NCBI RefSeq assembly: GCF_900141755.1
Contig: NZ_LT670844.1
Coordinates: 3,906,001-3,970,000, forward strand
DNA: 64,000 nucleotides
Source of the DNA: Bradyrhizobium lablabi
GTDB lineage: Bacteria > Pseudomonadota > Alphaproteobacteria > Rhizobiales > Xanthobacteraceae
Reading direction: 5' to 3'
Shown one piece after another: positions 9,066 to 18,059 of the stretch. The notes beneath the pieces were generated by a model. That model searched no databases. It was not told the origin of the DNA and saw only the letters and a list, made by a program, of their open reading frames with translations. The position numbers and the translations under genes are program-made. Every line of letters begins with the position of its first letter. Position 1 is the first letter of the stretch.

Positions 9066-10675
9066 AAAACACCAACAAACTTCGCGCCATCGGCCTTTCG
9101 ATCATCCTGGCGTGGGGATGGAAACGCGCCGGTATCGCGCTTCTCGCGGGGGCGTTGTCGTCGCTGGCGATGGCGCCCTTCAATGCCTGGCCAATATTGT
9201 TTCTGACCTTTCCCGTGCTGGTCTGGCTGATCGACGGCGCCGGGGCCGGGCGCTGGCGCGGCGTGCTGGCGGCGGCGATGGCCGGCTGGTGGTTCGGGCT
9301 CGGCTATTTTGTGCCCGGATTATACTGGATCGGCTACGCGTTCCTGGTCGATGCCTCCACCTTTGCCTGGCTGATGCCATTCGCGGTGCTCGGCCTGCCC
9401 GCTTATCTCGCGCTGTTCACCGCTTTCGGTTTTGGGCTGGCACGCCTGATCTGGACCCGGGACGCTTCGCGGGTCATCGCGCTCGCCGCGAGCCTGACGA
9501 TCGGCGAGTGGCTGCGCGGCCATGTGCTCACGGGCTTTCCGTGGAACGCGTTCGGCTACGCGCTGACCGAACCCTTGGCGCTGGCGCAGACGGCGTCGCT
9601 GATCGGCCTGTGGGGCCTGACATTTTTGAGCGTCGCGATCTTCGCAAGCCCGGCGGTGTTGATCGATGGCAGTTCGCGCGGGCGACGGCCGTGGATCTCA
9701 CCCGTCATGGCACTGGCGCTGCTCGTCATCATGGGAATTTTTGGCGCCGTTCGCCTGAGCCTGAACCCGACCACGACGGTCGCCAATGTAAAGCTGCGGA
9801 TCATGCAGCCCAATCTGCAGCAGGACGACCGCTTCAATTATTCCGCCAAGGCGGCGGTGATGCAGAAATATCTGACGCTGTCGGACCGCGCCTCCGGCCC
9901 GCAATCCACCGGCGTGCGCGACGCCAGCATCTTGATATGGCCGGAATCGGCGTTTCCGTTTTTCCTGACCCGCGAAGCCGATGCGATGGCGCAGATCGCG
10001 GAATTGCTGCCCAAGGGCACCGTCCTGATCACCGGCTCAGTGCGTGCGCCCGACGTGCCGCCCGGTACCAGGATCACCCGCGCCTATAATTCGATCTACG
10101 TGATCGACCATGATGGCAGCGTGCTCTCGGTGTACGACAAGTTGCATCTGGTGCCGTTCGGCGAATATCTGCCGTTTCAGGACTTGATGGAAAAGCTCGG
10201 CTTCGTGCAGCTCACCAAGGTGCAAGGCGGATTCATCGCAGGCACGCGACGCCGGACGCTTACGATACCGAATGCGCCGCGCGCGCTACCTTTGATCTGT
10301 TATGAAGCGGTATTTCCCGGCGACGTTGCGGCGCGCGACGATCGTCCCGGCTGGATCGTCAATCTGACCAATGACGGCTGGTTTGGAATCTCGACCGGCC
10401 CGTATCAGCATCTGCAGCAGGCGCGGCTGCGCGGCATCGAAGAAGGACTGCCCGTGGTCCGTGCAGCAAACACGGGCATTTCCGCGGTGATCGATCCGCT
10501 GGGGCGCATCGTCGCACGGCTCGGGCTCGGCATCGAAGGCGTGCTCAATTCCAGCCTGCCCTCGGCGATCGCGCCGACGATTTACGCGAAGAGCGGCGAC
10601 ATACCCACCGCTATCGTCGTCGCCGCCGCGTTGGTTTTCGTAATTCGTCGGCGCTCGGCGAAGCGAACTTCCTGA
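9062..10675 (+). CDS. lnt: Apolipoprotein N-acyltransferase
   Basis: An inner-membrane enzyme of 537 residues that adds the third acyl chain to lipoproteins. Several N-terminal membrane segments cover about residues 20-230, followed by a carbon-nitrogen hydrolase domain. The catalytic triad is readable: Glu295 in IWPESAFP, Lys360 in YDKLHLVPFGEY and Cys413 in LICYEAVFPG. One further helix lies near the end, followed by a basic tail. The GTG start overlaps the corC stop (GTGA). Confidence 0.96.
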   Translation: MKNTNKLRAIGLSIILAWGWKRAGIALLAGALSSLAMAPFNAWPILFLTFPVLVWLIDGAGAGRWRGVLAAAMAGWWFGLGYFVPGLYWIGYAFLVDASTFAWLMPFAVLGLPAYLALFTAFGFGLARLIWTRDASRVIALAASLTIGEWLRGHVLTGFPWNAFGYALTEPLALAQTASLIGLWGLTFLSVAIFASPAVLIDGSSRGRRPWISPVMALALLVIMGIFGAVRLSLNPTTTVANVKLRIMQPNLQQDDRFNYSAKAAVMQKYLTLSDRASGPQSTGVRDASILIWPESAFPFFLTREADAMAQIAELLPKGTVLITGSVRAPDVPPGTRITRAYNSIYVIDHDGSVLSVYDKLHLVPFGEYLPFQDLMEKLGFVQLTKVQGGFIAGTRRRTLTIPNAPRALPLICYEAVFPGDVAARDDRPGWIVNLTNDGWFGISTGPYQHLQQARLRGIEEGLPVVRAANTGISAVIDPLGRIVARLGLGIEGVLNSSLPSAIAPTIYAKSGDIPTAIVVAAALVFVIRRRSAKRTS

Positions 10676-10832
10676 CGCCTTAATCTTCAGGTTTGTTTTT
10701 CTCGGCTGTCGGCTGAAATTTCGACTGTTGAAAATCCACAGTTGACAGACCTGCGCTGCCATTCGCATTCTATTAACCAGTCAGTTCATTGCTCGGACCT
10801 TCTGCATTCTTCACCAATCCTCTGAGCATGAT

Positions 10833-10860
10833 TTGACGGTATTGACGCCTGAGGCATAAT
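10833..10860 (+). promoter_or_regulatory. Candidate sigma-70-type promoter of the PraR-like regulator gene
   Basis: TTGACG at 10833-10838 and CATAAT at 10855-10860 are separated by 16 bases, in the spacer about 60-90 bases before the regulator's start codon. A second TTGACG follows at 10842, too close to serve as the same -35. This is pattern matching only. Confidence 0.4.
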
Positions 10861-10922
10861 TCCGCGTTGCCTCATTTCCCGTTGCCTCGTCCCTCACGGC
10901 GTATTCCCAAGGAGTGTTGCAG

Positions 10923-11339
10923 ATGTCGACCAAAGCGCCGAACCCTGTTGACAAATATGTCGGCAGTCGGGTGCGCATGCGCCGCATCATGCTGGGCATG
11001 AGCCAGGAGAAGCTCGGCGAAGCCCTGGGGCTGACCTTCCAGCAGGTTCAGAAATATGAAAAGGGCACCAACCGGGTCGGCGCCAGCCGCATTCAGCAGA
11101 TCTCCGAAATACTCCAGGTGCCGGTATCGTTCCTGTTCGAGGGAGGACCGAGCGGCACCGCGGGCGCCGAAGGGTTTGCCGAAGGGACCTCGCCGGCTTA
11201 CGTTTCCGATTTTCTCGCCACTTCCGAAGGCTTGGCGCTCACGCGCGCGTTCACGCGCATCACCGACGCAAAACTCCGCCGCAGCATTGTCGAACTGGTC
11301 GAACAAATCGCCGCGCGCGAAGCCCCCGACAAGCGCTAA
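10923..11339 (+). CDS. XRE family transcriptional regulator, PraR-like
   Basis: A 138-residue regulator with a helix-turn-helix of the Cro/C1 type at about residues 10-65 (MSQEKLGEALGLTFQQVQKYEKG), then a linker and a helical C-terminal region. The N-terminal half closely resembles PraR-type regulators of rhizobia, which repress biofilm, quorum-sensing and refractile-body genes. The gene position between lnt and trmB also fits that family. The ATG at 10923 is supported by AAGGAG ten bases upstream. The function is inferred from similarity recalled from memory. Confidence 0.8.
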   Translation: MSTKAPNPVDKYVGSRVRMRRIMLGMSQEKLGEALGLTFQQVQKYEKGTNRVGASRIQQISEILQVPVSFLFEGGPSGTAGAEGFAEGTSPAYVSDFLATSEGLALTRAFTRITDAKLRRSIVELVEQIAAREAPDKR

Positions 11340-11343
11340 GATC

Positions 11344-11397
11344 GTCATTCGGAGGCGCGCCAGCGCGAGCGCCGAAGATGGCGCATCCCGGAATGAC
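11344..11397. repeat. Intergenic palindromic repeat, CATTCCGG family (short)
   Basis: Arms GTCATTC and GAATGAC with an interior rich in GGCGC and GCGCC pairs. It lies between the regulator and the M20 peptidase gene and resembles the larger element at 4727-4806. Confidence 0.6.
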
Positions 11398-11420
11398 AAC
11401 GTCCATAAAGGCAAAGCACA

Positions 11421-12551
11421 ATGTTGACCCCAGCCAATCCCTTCGATGCCAAAACCATCCTCGACGGCATCCGCCGCTGGGTCGAAATCGAAACGCCGAC
11501 GGAGGCGCCAGAACAGGTCAACAAGCTCGCAAGCATGGTCGCGGAAGGCTATCGCGATTTGCCGGCCACGATCGAGCGCGTCGCCGGAAAAAACGGCTGC
11601 GGCGACCATCTCGTGGCGCGCTCGACATGGGGCCAGGAGGCTCCGGGAATCCTGGTGCTCAGCCATCTCGATACCGTGCACCCGATCGGATTCATCCAGC
11701 GCCTGCCGTTTCGAATAGAGGGCGACAGCGCCTTCGGTCCCGGCATCTATGACATGAAGGGCGGCGCCTATCTTGCTTATCACGCGTTTGCGCAGATTTG
11801 CGCGAGCGCGGAGCGTTCGCCGCTCGGTATCACCCAGCTCTACGTCTCGGACGAAGAAATCGGCAGCCCGACGTCGCGCGCGCTGATCGAGGCCGAGGGA
11901 CGCAAAGCAAGATATGTGCTGGTCACCGAGCCCGCGCGCGACGGCGGAAAGATCGTCACCGGGCGCAAGGGCGTCGCGCGCTTCGAGGTTTTTGTCAAAG
12001 GCGTCCCGGCGCATGCCGGCTCGCGGCCCGAAGATGGCCGCAGCGCGATCCGCGAACTCGCCAATATCATTCAGACGCTGGAAGCCATGAACGATGTGAA
12101 GCGCGGCGTGACCGTCAATGTCGGCGTCGTCAGGGGCGGCACGCGGCCCAACGTCATTGCGGAGGAGGCCTATGCCGAAGTCGACATGCGCGTCCCCTCG
12201 ATCGCGGATGCCGAGGCGCTGGTTCCGAAAATCCTCAATCTGAAATCGAAGACCGAAGGCGTCAGCGTCTCGGTGACAGGCGAATTGAACCGGCCGCCTT
12301 ACGAGAAGGGCAATGCCGGCGCCGCACTTTACGAACATGCCAAAACGCTTGCCGCCGAAATCGGTTTTGAATTGGTCGATACCACGACTGGCGGCGGCTC
12401 CGACGGCAATTTTACCGCACCTCATACCGCAACGCTGGACGGCCTCGGCGTCGACGGCAAGGGCGCGCACACCCATTACGAACAGATGTATGTTTCTTCG
12501 GTCGAGCCGCGGGCGCGGCTGCTGCATCGGCTGTATCAGACGTTGCGATGA
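11421..12551 (+). CDS. M20 family metallopeptidase (glutamate carboxypeptidase/CPG2-like)
   Basis: A 376-residue zinc carboxypeptidase-type hydrolase. Metal ligands and catalytic residues are visible: SHLDTVHP (His82, Asp84), Asp111 in GIYDMKGG, the Glu pair in SDEEIGS (145-146) and a distal His in AHTHYEQMY. A dimerisation (lid) domain covers about residues 185-300. No signal peptide is seen, so it is probably cytoplasmic. The substrate is unknown; CPG2 relatives cleave C-terminal glutamate from folates or peptides. It overlaps trmB by four bases and occupies the slot where other rhizobia keep metK. Confidence 0.85.
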   Translation: MLTPANPFDAKTILDGIRRWVEIETPTEAPEQVNKLASMVAEGYRDLPATIERVAGKNGCGDHLVARSTWGQEAPGILVLSHLDTVHPIGFIQRLPFRIEGDSAFGPGIYDMKGGAYLAYHAFAQICASAERSPLGITQLYVSDEEIGSPTSRALIEAEGRKARYVLVTEPARDGGKIVTGRKGVARFEVFVKGVPAHAGSRPEDGRSAIRELANIIQTLEAMNDVKRGVTVNVGVVRGGTRPNVIAEEAYAEVDMRVPSIADAEALVPKILNLKSKTEGVSVSVTGELNRPPYEKGNAGAALYEHAKTLAAEIGFELVDTTTGGGSDGNFTAPHTATLDGLGVDGKGAHTHYEQMYVSSVEPRARLLHRLYQTLR

Positions 12552-13288
12552 GCATGGCTGCCCGCGATCCAGCGGAGCGCGACCCATCGTCAGGCGATGA
12601 CGCCAGTGCACGTACGCATGGTTCGTTCTTCGGCCGCCGCAAGGGCCATAAGCTCCGTGCGCATCAGGCTGACCTGATCGAGCATCTGCTGCCGCGCCTT
12701 GCGCTCGACATCGTCACACCGAGCCCGCCCGATCTTGCAGAAGTGTTCGACCGGCCGGTCGATGCCGTCAGGCTCGAAATCGGCTTCGGTGGCGGTGAAC
12801 ATCTGGTCGCGGAAGCGCGCGCGTTTCCGGATACCGGCTTCATCGGCTGCGAGCCTTACGTCAACGGCATGGCGAAAATCCTGACGCAGATCGAAGCCCA
12901 AAACATCGGAAATATCCGCCTGTTCGCCGGCGATGCCGCCGAGTTGCTGGCCTGGTTGCCGCCGCATTCGCTCACACGGATCGATCTGATCCATCCCGAT
13001 CCCTGGCCGAAGCGGCGGCACTGGAAGCGGCGCTTCGTGCAGGACGCAACGGTGGCCGCGATGGCGCGCGCGCTGGACGGGGGTGGCGAATTCCGCTTCG
13101 TCAGCGATATCGACGACTACTGCGCCTGGACCTTGGCGCATCTGTTGCGCGCGCGCGATTTCACCTGGACGGCCGAACGCGCGGATGATTGGCGTCTGCC
13201 GTGGCCCGATTACACGATGACGCGCTACGGCGCCAAGGCCGAGCGCGAGGGGCGGCGGGCGGCATATCTGAGGTTTCGGCGGGTTTGA
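12548..13288 (+). CDS. trmB: tRNA (guanine-N7-)-methyltransferase
   Basis: A 246-residue SAM-dependent methyltransferase making m7G46 in tRNAs. The SAM motif LEIGFGGGEH is clear, and the TrmB signature IHPDPWPKRRHWKRR follows, with a C-terminal YTMTRYGAKAEREGR segment typical of the family. The ATG overlaps the TGA of the M20 peptidase (ATGA), indicating translational coupling. Confidence 0.96.
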   Translation: MSMAARDPAERDPSSGDDASARTHGSFFGRRKGHKLRAHQADLIEHLLPRLALDIVTPSPPDLAEVFDRPVDAVRLEIGFGGGEHLVAEARAFPDTGFIGCEPYVNGMAKILTQIEAQNIGNIRLFAGDAAELLAWLPPHSLTRIDLIHPDPWPKRRHWKRRFVQDATVAAMARALDGGGEFRFVSDIDDYCAWTLAHLLRARDFTWTAERADDWRLPWPDYTMTRYGAKAEREGRRAAYLRFRRV

Positions 13289-13316
13289 AAAATCTATTCG
13301 CCGCGCGCAATCTTTC

Positions 13317-13405
13317 CGTCATGCCCGGCCTTGTGCCGGGCATCCACGTCTTTAGCATCGCTGGCAGGAAAGACGTGGATGGCCGGGACAAGCCCGGCCA
13401 TGACG
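13317..13405. repeat. Intergenic palindromic repeat, ATGCCCGG family (short form)
   Basis: A near-perfect long inverted repeat: CGTCATGCCCGGCC...CCACGTCTTT on one side and AAAGACGTGG...GGCCATGACG on the other. It lies between the convergent trmB and DUF2336 genes, where it could also act as a bidirectional transcription end. Confidence 0.8.
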
Positions 13406-13429
13406 AGGTGAGATGACGGAGGCTAAGCA

Positions 13430-14524
13430 TCACGCCGACTGCCTCGCCTGCCAGAAATTCACCACCCGCTCCGCGGTCGAGGGCATCAGGCGCGCGAAAT
13501 TCACGCGCTGGATTTCAATGTCGGCTGGAGCCGGCACGCGGTTCGGCCCGAGCCGAAGCAGGATCAGCGCGCGGACGGTGGCCCATTCGAGGCCGATGGT
13601 CTTGCCGAGGATCAGCACCGGATCGTGGCGGTCGCCCGAAATCAACCGGTCCAGCGTTGCAAGCTTTACGCCGGACATGGCGGAAAGTGCGGCGACCGCC
13701 TCCTCGTATTGATGGGCCTTGGCAAAGCCGAGCAGCGCGGCCTCGTTCAGCCCGCCTGACCTGTGCAGCGCCAGTATCGTGCGCTGCGCCGGCACAAAGT
13801 CGCGGCGGCTCTCGACGACCTCGGGCACACCGTTGATTTTGCTCATCGCCCGCTTGATATCGGCCTGCCTTTCCGGCTTGACCACCTCGAACAGGCGGCG
13901 GCGTATGACGTCGATGGTTCCTTCCAGCAAATTCCTCAGCTGCGCCTCGGAAAGATCGTCGCGCTGGCCGACCTTGAGCGTCAGCACGCCGTCCTTGCTC
14001 GCACGCTTGATCAGCGTCGAATAGCCGATTTGCGAGAAAGCCGCCCCGGCATTGCCGGCGGCGCGCCTCACCACCTCGCGGTCGCCGCGGCGGACGATGA
14101 CGTCGGTGAGATCGGGCGAGAGCTTTGGCCGTTCCGCCATCGCCAGCAGATGGCCTTGCCCCTTGGCGCGCGCGATTTCGATCAGCTCCGCTTCATCGAT
14201 CGCGGGCGAACGGCGCAGCAGCGGGCCTGCGATCATGAGGTCGTTCTCGCGCGCGAGTTGGCCGACCAGCACGCGCGGCGCATTGGCAACGTGGGACAGC
14301 CGTTCGGCGAGATCGACGCGCGCGGCGACTTCGGTGTTCGGAATGAGGCCGCCCAGAACGCCGTCGAACAGATCGACGTGATCGGACCGCAGCTTCGCGG
14401 CCTCCTCGACGAACAATTCGGTGATGCGGCGTAGCGCCTCGGCGCGGCGCTTGGGATCGCCATGCCTGACAATCTCATCGAGCCCGGGGATCAGCGCGGT
14501 CGCAACTGTCTCAAGCACACCCAA
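13430..14524 (-). CDS. DUF2336 domain-containing protein
   Basis: A 364-residue, mostly helical soluble protein with alternating short helical units (for example IVRHGDPKRRAEALRRI and LSEAQLRNLLEGTI) that resemble HEAT-like repeats. It matches my recollection of the DUF2336 family, which is widespread in alphaproteobacteria and has no assigned function. No catalytic motif or signal peptide is visible. It is transcribed divergently from the rimP operon and convergently with trmB. Confidence 0.75.
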   Translation of the reverse strand: MGVLETVATALIPGLDEIVRHGDPKRRAEALRRITELFVEEAAKLRSDHVDLFDGVLGGLIPNTEVAARVDLAERLSHVANAPRVLVGQLARENDLMIAGPLLRRSPAIDEAELIEIARAKGQGHLLAMAERPKLSPDLTDVIVRRGDREVVRRAAGNAGAAFSQIGYSTLIKRASKDGVLTLKVGQRDDLSEAQLRNLLEGTIDVIRRRLFEVVKPERQADIKRAMSKINGVPEVVESRRDFVPAQRTILALHRSGGLNEAALLGFAKAHQYEEAVAALSAMSGVKLATLDRLISGDRHDPVLILGKTIGLEWATVRALILLRLGPNRVPAPADIEIQRVNFARLMPSTAERVVNFWQARQSA

Positions 14525-14637
14525 AACCGGCCCCTCGGCGTTCCTGCCACAATTTAGGTGGGCTTGGTGAAGGAAGGGTTAGGTTGAAACCGCTCGCGGG
14601 AGGCCGGTAAAATCACGGTCGTCAGGCCTCGCGGGCC

Positions 14638-14666
14638 TTGCCGGATCGCGTGAAAACCGCTATATC
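14638..14666 (+). promoter_or_regulatory. Candidate promoter of the rimP-nusA-infB operon
   Basis: TTGCCG at 14638-14643 and TATATC at 14661-14666 with a 17-base spacer, in the divergent gap between DUF2336 and rimP. If used, transcription would start near 14673 and give a leader of about 175 bases. The assignment is by sequence pattern only. Confidence 0.45.
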
Positions 14667-14702
14667 AGCCGCAACTTATGGTTCTCATACGATCGCGTAT
14701 TG

Positions 14703-14733
14703 AGAGTGGGCCCCCCGGGACCCGCTCTTTTTT
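14703..14733 (+). terminator. Terminator-like hairpin in the rimP leader (possible attenuator)
   Basis: AGAGTGGGCCC (14703-14713) can pair with GGGACCCGCTCT (14717-14728) through one G-U pair and one mismatch, and is followed by six Ts (14728-14733), the layout of an intrinsic terminator. It lies about 115 bases before rimP. The upstream neighbour is divergent, so no plus-strand gene needs ending here. A copy of GGGCCCAC (14745-14752) is complementary to 14706-14713 and offers an alternative pairing. Confidence 0.55.
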
Positions 14734-14846
14734 ATTACCTGAACGGGCCCACGGCCGGGATGGCGCGGGCCCGCCCCGGGAACGCAGCCGGACCGGATTT
14801 CCGGCGGCCTCAACCCTTGCAAGATCGACCGACTTTGACACTGGAC

Positions 14847-15617
14847 ATGACCGATCCAACCGAAGGTACCGTGGATGCCGATCTGCTTGCCGAACCGCGC
14901 CTCGTCGTCGAGCCGGGTGCGGCGGCACGGGTGTCGGCGGTCGCTGCGCCTGTGCTGCAGGGCATGGGCTACCGGCTGGTGCGGATCAAGATATCGGGAG
15001 AGGCCGGCTGCACGGTCCAGATCATGGCCGAGCGGCCGGACGGAACGATGCAGATCGAGGATTGCGAGGCGATCTCGCGGGCGCTATCTCCGGTGCTCGA
15101 TATCGCCGATCCGATCGACCGCGCCTACCGGTTGGAGATTTCGTCGCCCGGGATCGACCGGCCGCTGGTACGGCGCTCCGATTTCGAGCGTTATGCCGGC
15201 CATCTCGTCAAGATCGAGATGGCGGTCGCGCATTCCGGCCGCAAGCGGTTCCGCGGCACGCTTGGCGGCGTCGAGGGCGATAAAGTACGGCTGCATCGCG
15301 ATGACACGCCCGCGGGCGAAGATGCCGATGTCATGCTGGTGATGGAAGATATCGCCGATGCAAGGCTGGTTCTGACCGACGAGCTGATCGCGGAATCGAT
15401 GCGGCGCGGCAAGAAAGCCGAGCGGGAACTGCGCCAGAATCTCGGGCTTGAGCCACCGCCGCCGCCGCATGCCAGGAAAAGCGACCCGGCTAAAAGCAAC
15501 AAGCCGAAGCCGAAATTAAAGCCGGATAAGAAGAAGGTACCGAAAAACACCAAGGAACATCGTCTGGCCGCGGAACGATTGCGGCGCGGCGAATTCGATC
15601 CCACCAGAGGAGACTAA
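14847..15617 (+). CDS. rimP: Ribosome maturation factor RimP
   Basis: A 256-residue 30S assembly factor (DUF150/YlxS). The alpha/beta N-terminal domain has [21 protein letters not shown], the family's most conserved block, followed by an SH3-like C-terminal domain and a lysine/proline-rich tail of about 70 residues that is longer than in E. coli but usual for Bradyrhizobium-type proteins. The ATG at 14847 (MTDPTEGTV) is chosen over a longer frame opening at 14700 that would overlap the hairpin. It is first in rimP-nusA-ylxR-infB-rbfA-truB-rpsO. Confidence 0.94.
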   Translation: MTDPTEGTVDADLLAEPRLVVEPGAAARVSAVAAPVLQGMGYRLVRIKISGEAGCTVQIMAERPDGTMQIEDCEAISRALSPVLDIADPIDRAYRLEISSPGIDRPLVRRSDFERYAGHLVKIEMAVAHSGRKRFRGTLGGVEGDKVRLHRDDTPAGEDADVMLVMEDIADARLVLTDELIAESMRRGKKAERELRQNLGLEPPPPPHARKSDPAKSNKPKPKLKPDKKKVPKNTKEHRLAAERLRRGEFDPTRGD

Positions 15618-15621
15618 AGCC

Positions 15622-17235
15622 ATGGCAGCTGTCAGCGCCAATAAACTCGAACTGCTGCAGATCGCCGACGCGGTCGCGCGCGAAAAATCGATCGACCGCG
15701 GTATCGTGATCGCGGCGATGGAAGACGCCATCGCCAAGGCGGCGCGCGCCCGCTACGGCAGCGAGACCGACGTTCACGCCGAGATCGACGCCAAGAAAGG
15801 CGAGTTGCGGCTGTCCCGCCACATGCTGGTGGTCGACCAAGTGGAAAATTCCGCCAACCAGATTTCGCTGGAAGACGCCCGCCGCGCCAATCCGGGGGCG
15901 CAGATCGGCGACACCATCGCCGACACCCTGCCGCCGCTGGAATATGGCCGCATCGCCGCCCAATCCGCCAAACAGGTGATCGTGCAGAAGGTGCGCGAGG
16001 CCGAGCGCGACCGGCAGTATCAGGAATTCAAGGACCGCATCGGCGACATCGTCAACGGCATCGTCAAGCGCGTCGAATATGGCAGTGTCATTGTCGATTT
16101 GGGCCGCGGCGAAGCCATCGTGCGCCGCGACGAGATGCTGCCGCGCGAAGTGTTCCGCAACGGTGACCGCGTCCGCGCCTATATTTTCGACGTCCGGCGC
16201 GAAACCCGCGGGCCCCAGATTTTCCTGTCCCGCACCCATCCGCAATTCATGGCGAAGCTGTTCGCGCAGGAAGTGCCGGAAATCTATGACGGCATCGTCG
16301 AGATCAAGGCGGTCGCCCGCGATCCCGGCTCGCGCGCGAAAATCGGCGTGATTTCGCGGGATTCTTCGGTCGATCCGGTCGGCGCCTGCGTCGGCATGCG
16401 CGGCTCGCGGGTGCAGGCGGTGGTCAATGAATTGCAGGGCGAGAAGATCGACATCATCCCGTGGTCGCCCGATATCGCGACCTTCGTCGTCAACGCGCTG
16501 GCGCCGGCCGAAGTCGCCAAGGTCGTGATCGACGAGGACCGCGAGCGGATCGAGGTCGTGGTGCCCGACACCAATAACCAATTGTCGCTGGCGATCGGCC
16601 GGCGCGGACAGAACGTGCGCCTCGCCTCGCAATTGACCGGCTGGGACATCGACATCCTCACCGAGCAGGAAGAATCCGAGCGCCGCCAGGCCGATTTCGA
16701 GAACTCCACCCGGGTTTTCATGGAAGCGCTCAATGTCGACGAGGTGGTCGGCCAATTGCTGGCGTCGGAAGGTTTCACCTCGGTGGAGGAACTGGCGCTG
16801 GTCGACGTCAAGGAACTGGCCGGCATCGAAGGTTTTGACGAGGAAACCGCCAACGAGCTGCAAAGCCGGGCCCGCGAATATCTGGAACAGCTCGAAAGCG
16901 AGCTCGAAAACAAACGGAAGGAGCTCGGTGTGGATGACGCATTGAAGACGGTGCCCGGCGTGACCTCGAAAATGCTGGTGAAATTCGGCGAGAACGACAT
17001 CAAGACGGTCGAAGATTTGGCCGGTTGCGCCACCGACGATCTGGTCGGCTGGACCGAGCGTAAGGAAGGCGGCGAGCCGACCAAGCATCCCGGCATTCTC
17101 GATCCCAATGAAACCTCGCGCGATGACGCGGAGGCCATGATCATGCAGGCGCGTGTCATCGCCGGCTGGATCACCGAGGCCGATTTGGCCAAGAAAACCG
17201 AAGAGGCTCCGGCCTCCGAGGAACAGCCGGTCTGA
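15622..17235 (+). CDS. nusA: Transcription termination/antitermination factor NusA
   Basis: A 537-residue RNA polymerase-associated elongation factor. Domains in order: N-terminal RNAP-binding region (1-125), S1 domain (about 130-200, VKRVEYGSVIVDLGRGEAIV), two KH domains (about 200-350, with GMRGSRVQAVVNEL and IGRRGQNVRLASQLTGW), and C-terminal helix-hairpin-helix acidic repeats. It acts on pausing, Rho-dependent termination and antitermination. It starts four bases after rimP behind an AGGAG site, so it is in the same operon. Confidence 0.98.
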   Translation: MAAVSANKLELLQIADAVAREKSIDRGIVIAAMEDAIAKAARARYGSETDVHAEIDAKKGELRLSRHMLVVDQVENSANQISLEDARRANPGAQIGDTIADTLPPLEYGRIAAQSAKQVIVQKVREAERDRQYQEFKDRIGDIVNGIVKRVEYGSVIVDLGRGEAIVRRDEMLPREVFRNGDRVRAYIFDVRRETRGPQIFLSRTHPQFMAKLFAQEVPEIYDGIVEIKAVARDPGSRAKIGVISRDSSVDPVGACVGMRGSRVQAVVNELQGEKIDIIPWSPDIATFVVNALAPAEVAKVVIDEDRERIEVVVPDTNNQLSLAIGRRGQNVRLASQLTGWDIDILTEQEESERRQADFENSTRVFMEALNVDEVVGQLLASEGFTSVEELALVDVKELAGIEGFDEETANELQSRAREYLEQLESELENKRKELGVDDALKTVPGVTSKMLVKFGENDIKTVEDLAGCATDDLVGWTERKEGGEPTKHPGILDPNETSRDDAEAMIMQARVIAGWITEADLAKKTEEAPASEEQPV

Positions 17236-17310
17236 CGCGGGTGTTGCGCAAGGCGACACACCGGTTTTGCGCAGCCGTCATGCGCCGATGATAGGAGCCA
17301 TGTCCCACGC

Positions 17311-18000
17311 ATGCTTGCTTTCGCTGACCCCGATCTCGACAACGGACCGCGGACCGAGAAGTCCGCGACGGTGCGGATGTGCGCGGTCTCGCGGCAAGTG
17401 CGGCCGATCGACGAGCTGATCCGGTTTGTGGTCTCACCCACAGGCGAAGTGGTTCCCGATCTGAAGCGGAAACTTCCCGGCCGGGGGCTGTGGGTTTCAG
17501 CCTCGCGCAAGGCGGTTGCGGAAGCGGTCAGGCGTCACCAATTTAGCAGGGGGTTCAAGCGCGACGTCCGCGCCGCACCAACCCTTGCCACTGATACCGA
17601 AAAGCTGCTGATCCGCAGCGTGATCGACGCGCTTGCCATGGCCGCCAAGGCAGGGCAGGTCGTCGCAGGTTTTGGCAAGGTCGAGGACGCGCTTTCGCAG
17701 GGGCAGGCCCAGGCCCTGATCCACGCCTCGGACGGCGCGGCCGACGGAATCCGGAAATTGGACGCTACCGCACGGCAAAATGCCGGGATTAACGATGAAT
17801 CGAACCGAATTCCGGTGGTCACGGCGCTGACCTCCGAACAATTGGATTTGGCATTGGGCCGGTCAAATGTGGTACATGCAGCGCTGCTCGCGGGCCCGGC
17901 GAGCAAGACTTTCCTGTCGCGCAGCCAGACCCTGGTCCGATACCGGATGGCGGATGACGACGGGACTGCCGGCAAAGCGGCCGAGAATTCTCCGATTTGA
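17311..18000 (+). CDS. YlxR-type RNA-binding protein with L7Ae-like domain
   Basis: 229 residues with two parts: an N-terminal YlxR/DUF448 domain (about 15-95; RMCAVSRQVRPIDELIRFV and KLPGRGLWVSASR) and a C-terminal L7Ae/L30e-like domain (about 100-210; AAKAGQVVAGFGKVEDAL, SEQLDLALGRSNVVHAAL). In Firmicutes YlxR and an L7Ae-like protein are separate neighbours between nusA and infB; here they form a single chain, as is common in alphaproteobacteria. It probably binds structured RNA. It lies 75 bases after nusA and 59 before infB. Confidence 0.88.
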   Translation: MLAFADPDLDNGPRTEKSATVRMCAVSRQVRPIDELIRFVVSPTGEVVPDLKRKLPGRGLWVSASRKAVAEAVRRHQFSRGFKRDVRAAPTLATDTEKLLIRSVIDALAMAAKAGQVVAGFGKVEDALSQGQAQALIHASDGAADGIRKLDATARQNAGINDESNRIPVVTALTSEQLDLALGRSNVVHAALLAGPASKTFLSRSQTLVRYRMADDDGTAGKAAENSPI

Positions 18001-18059
18001 ACTGCGCGCAGGCTTAAACAAGATTGCTCGCAAGACTTGAACAAGATTAGGACTGCTGA

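Noticed and set aside
10872..12611. 579-codon open frame on the minus strand
   Set aside because: Antisense to the PraR-like regulator and M20 peptidase, both of which have clear motifs and ribosome binding sites.
14678..14846. Possible leader peptide starting ATG GTT CTC in the rimP leader
   Set aside because: The frame has no stop near the hairpin and runs on for about 200 codons into rimP in another frame, so it is not a leader peptide of the usual kind.
15490..17259. 589-codon open frame on the minus strand
   Set aside because: Antisense shadow of nusA with no recognisable domains.
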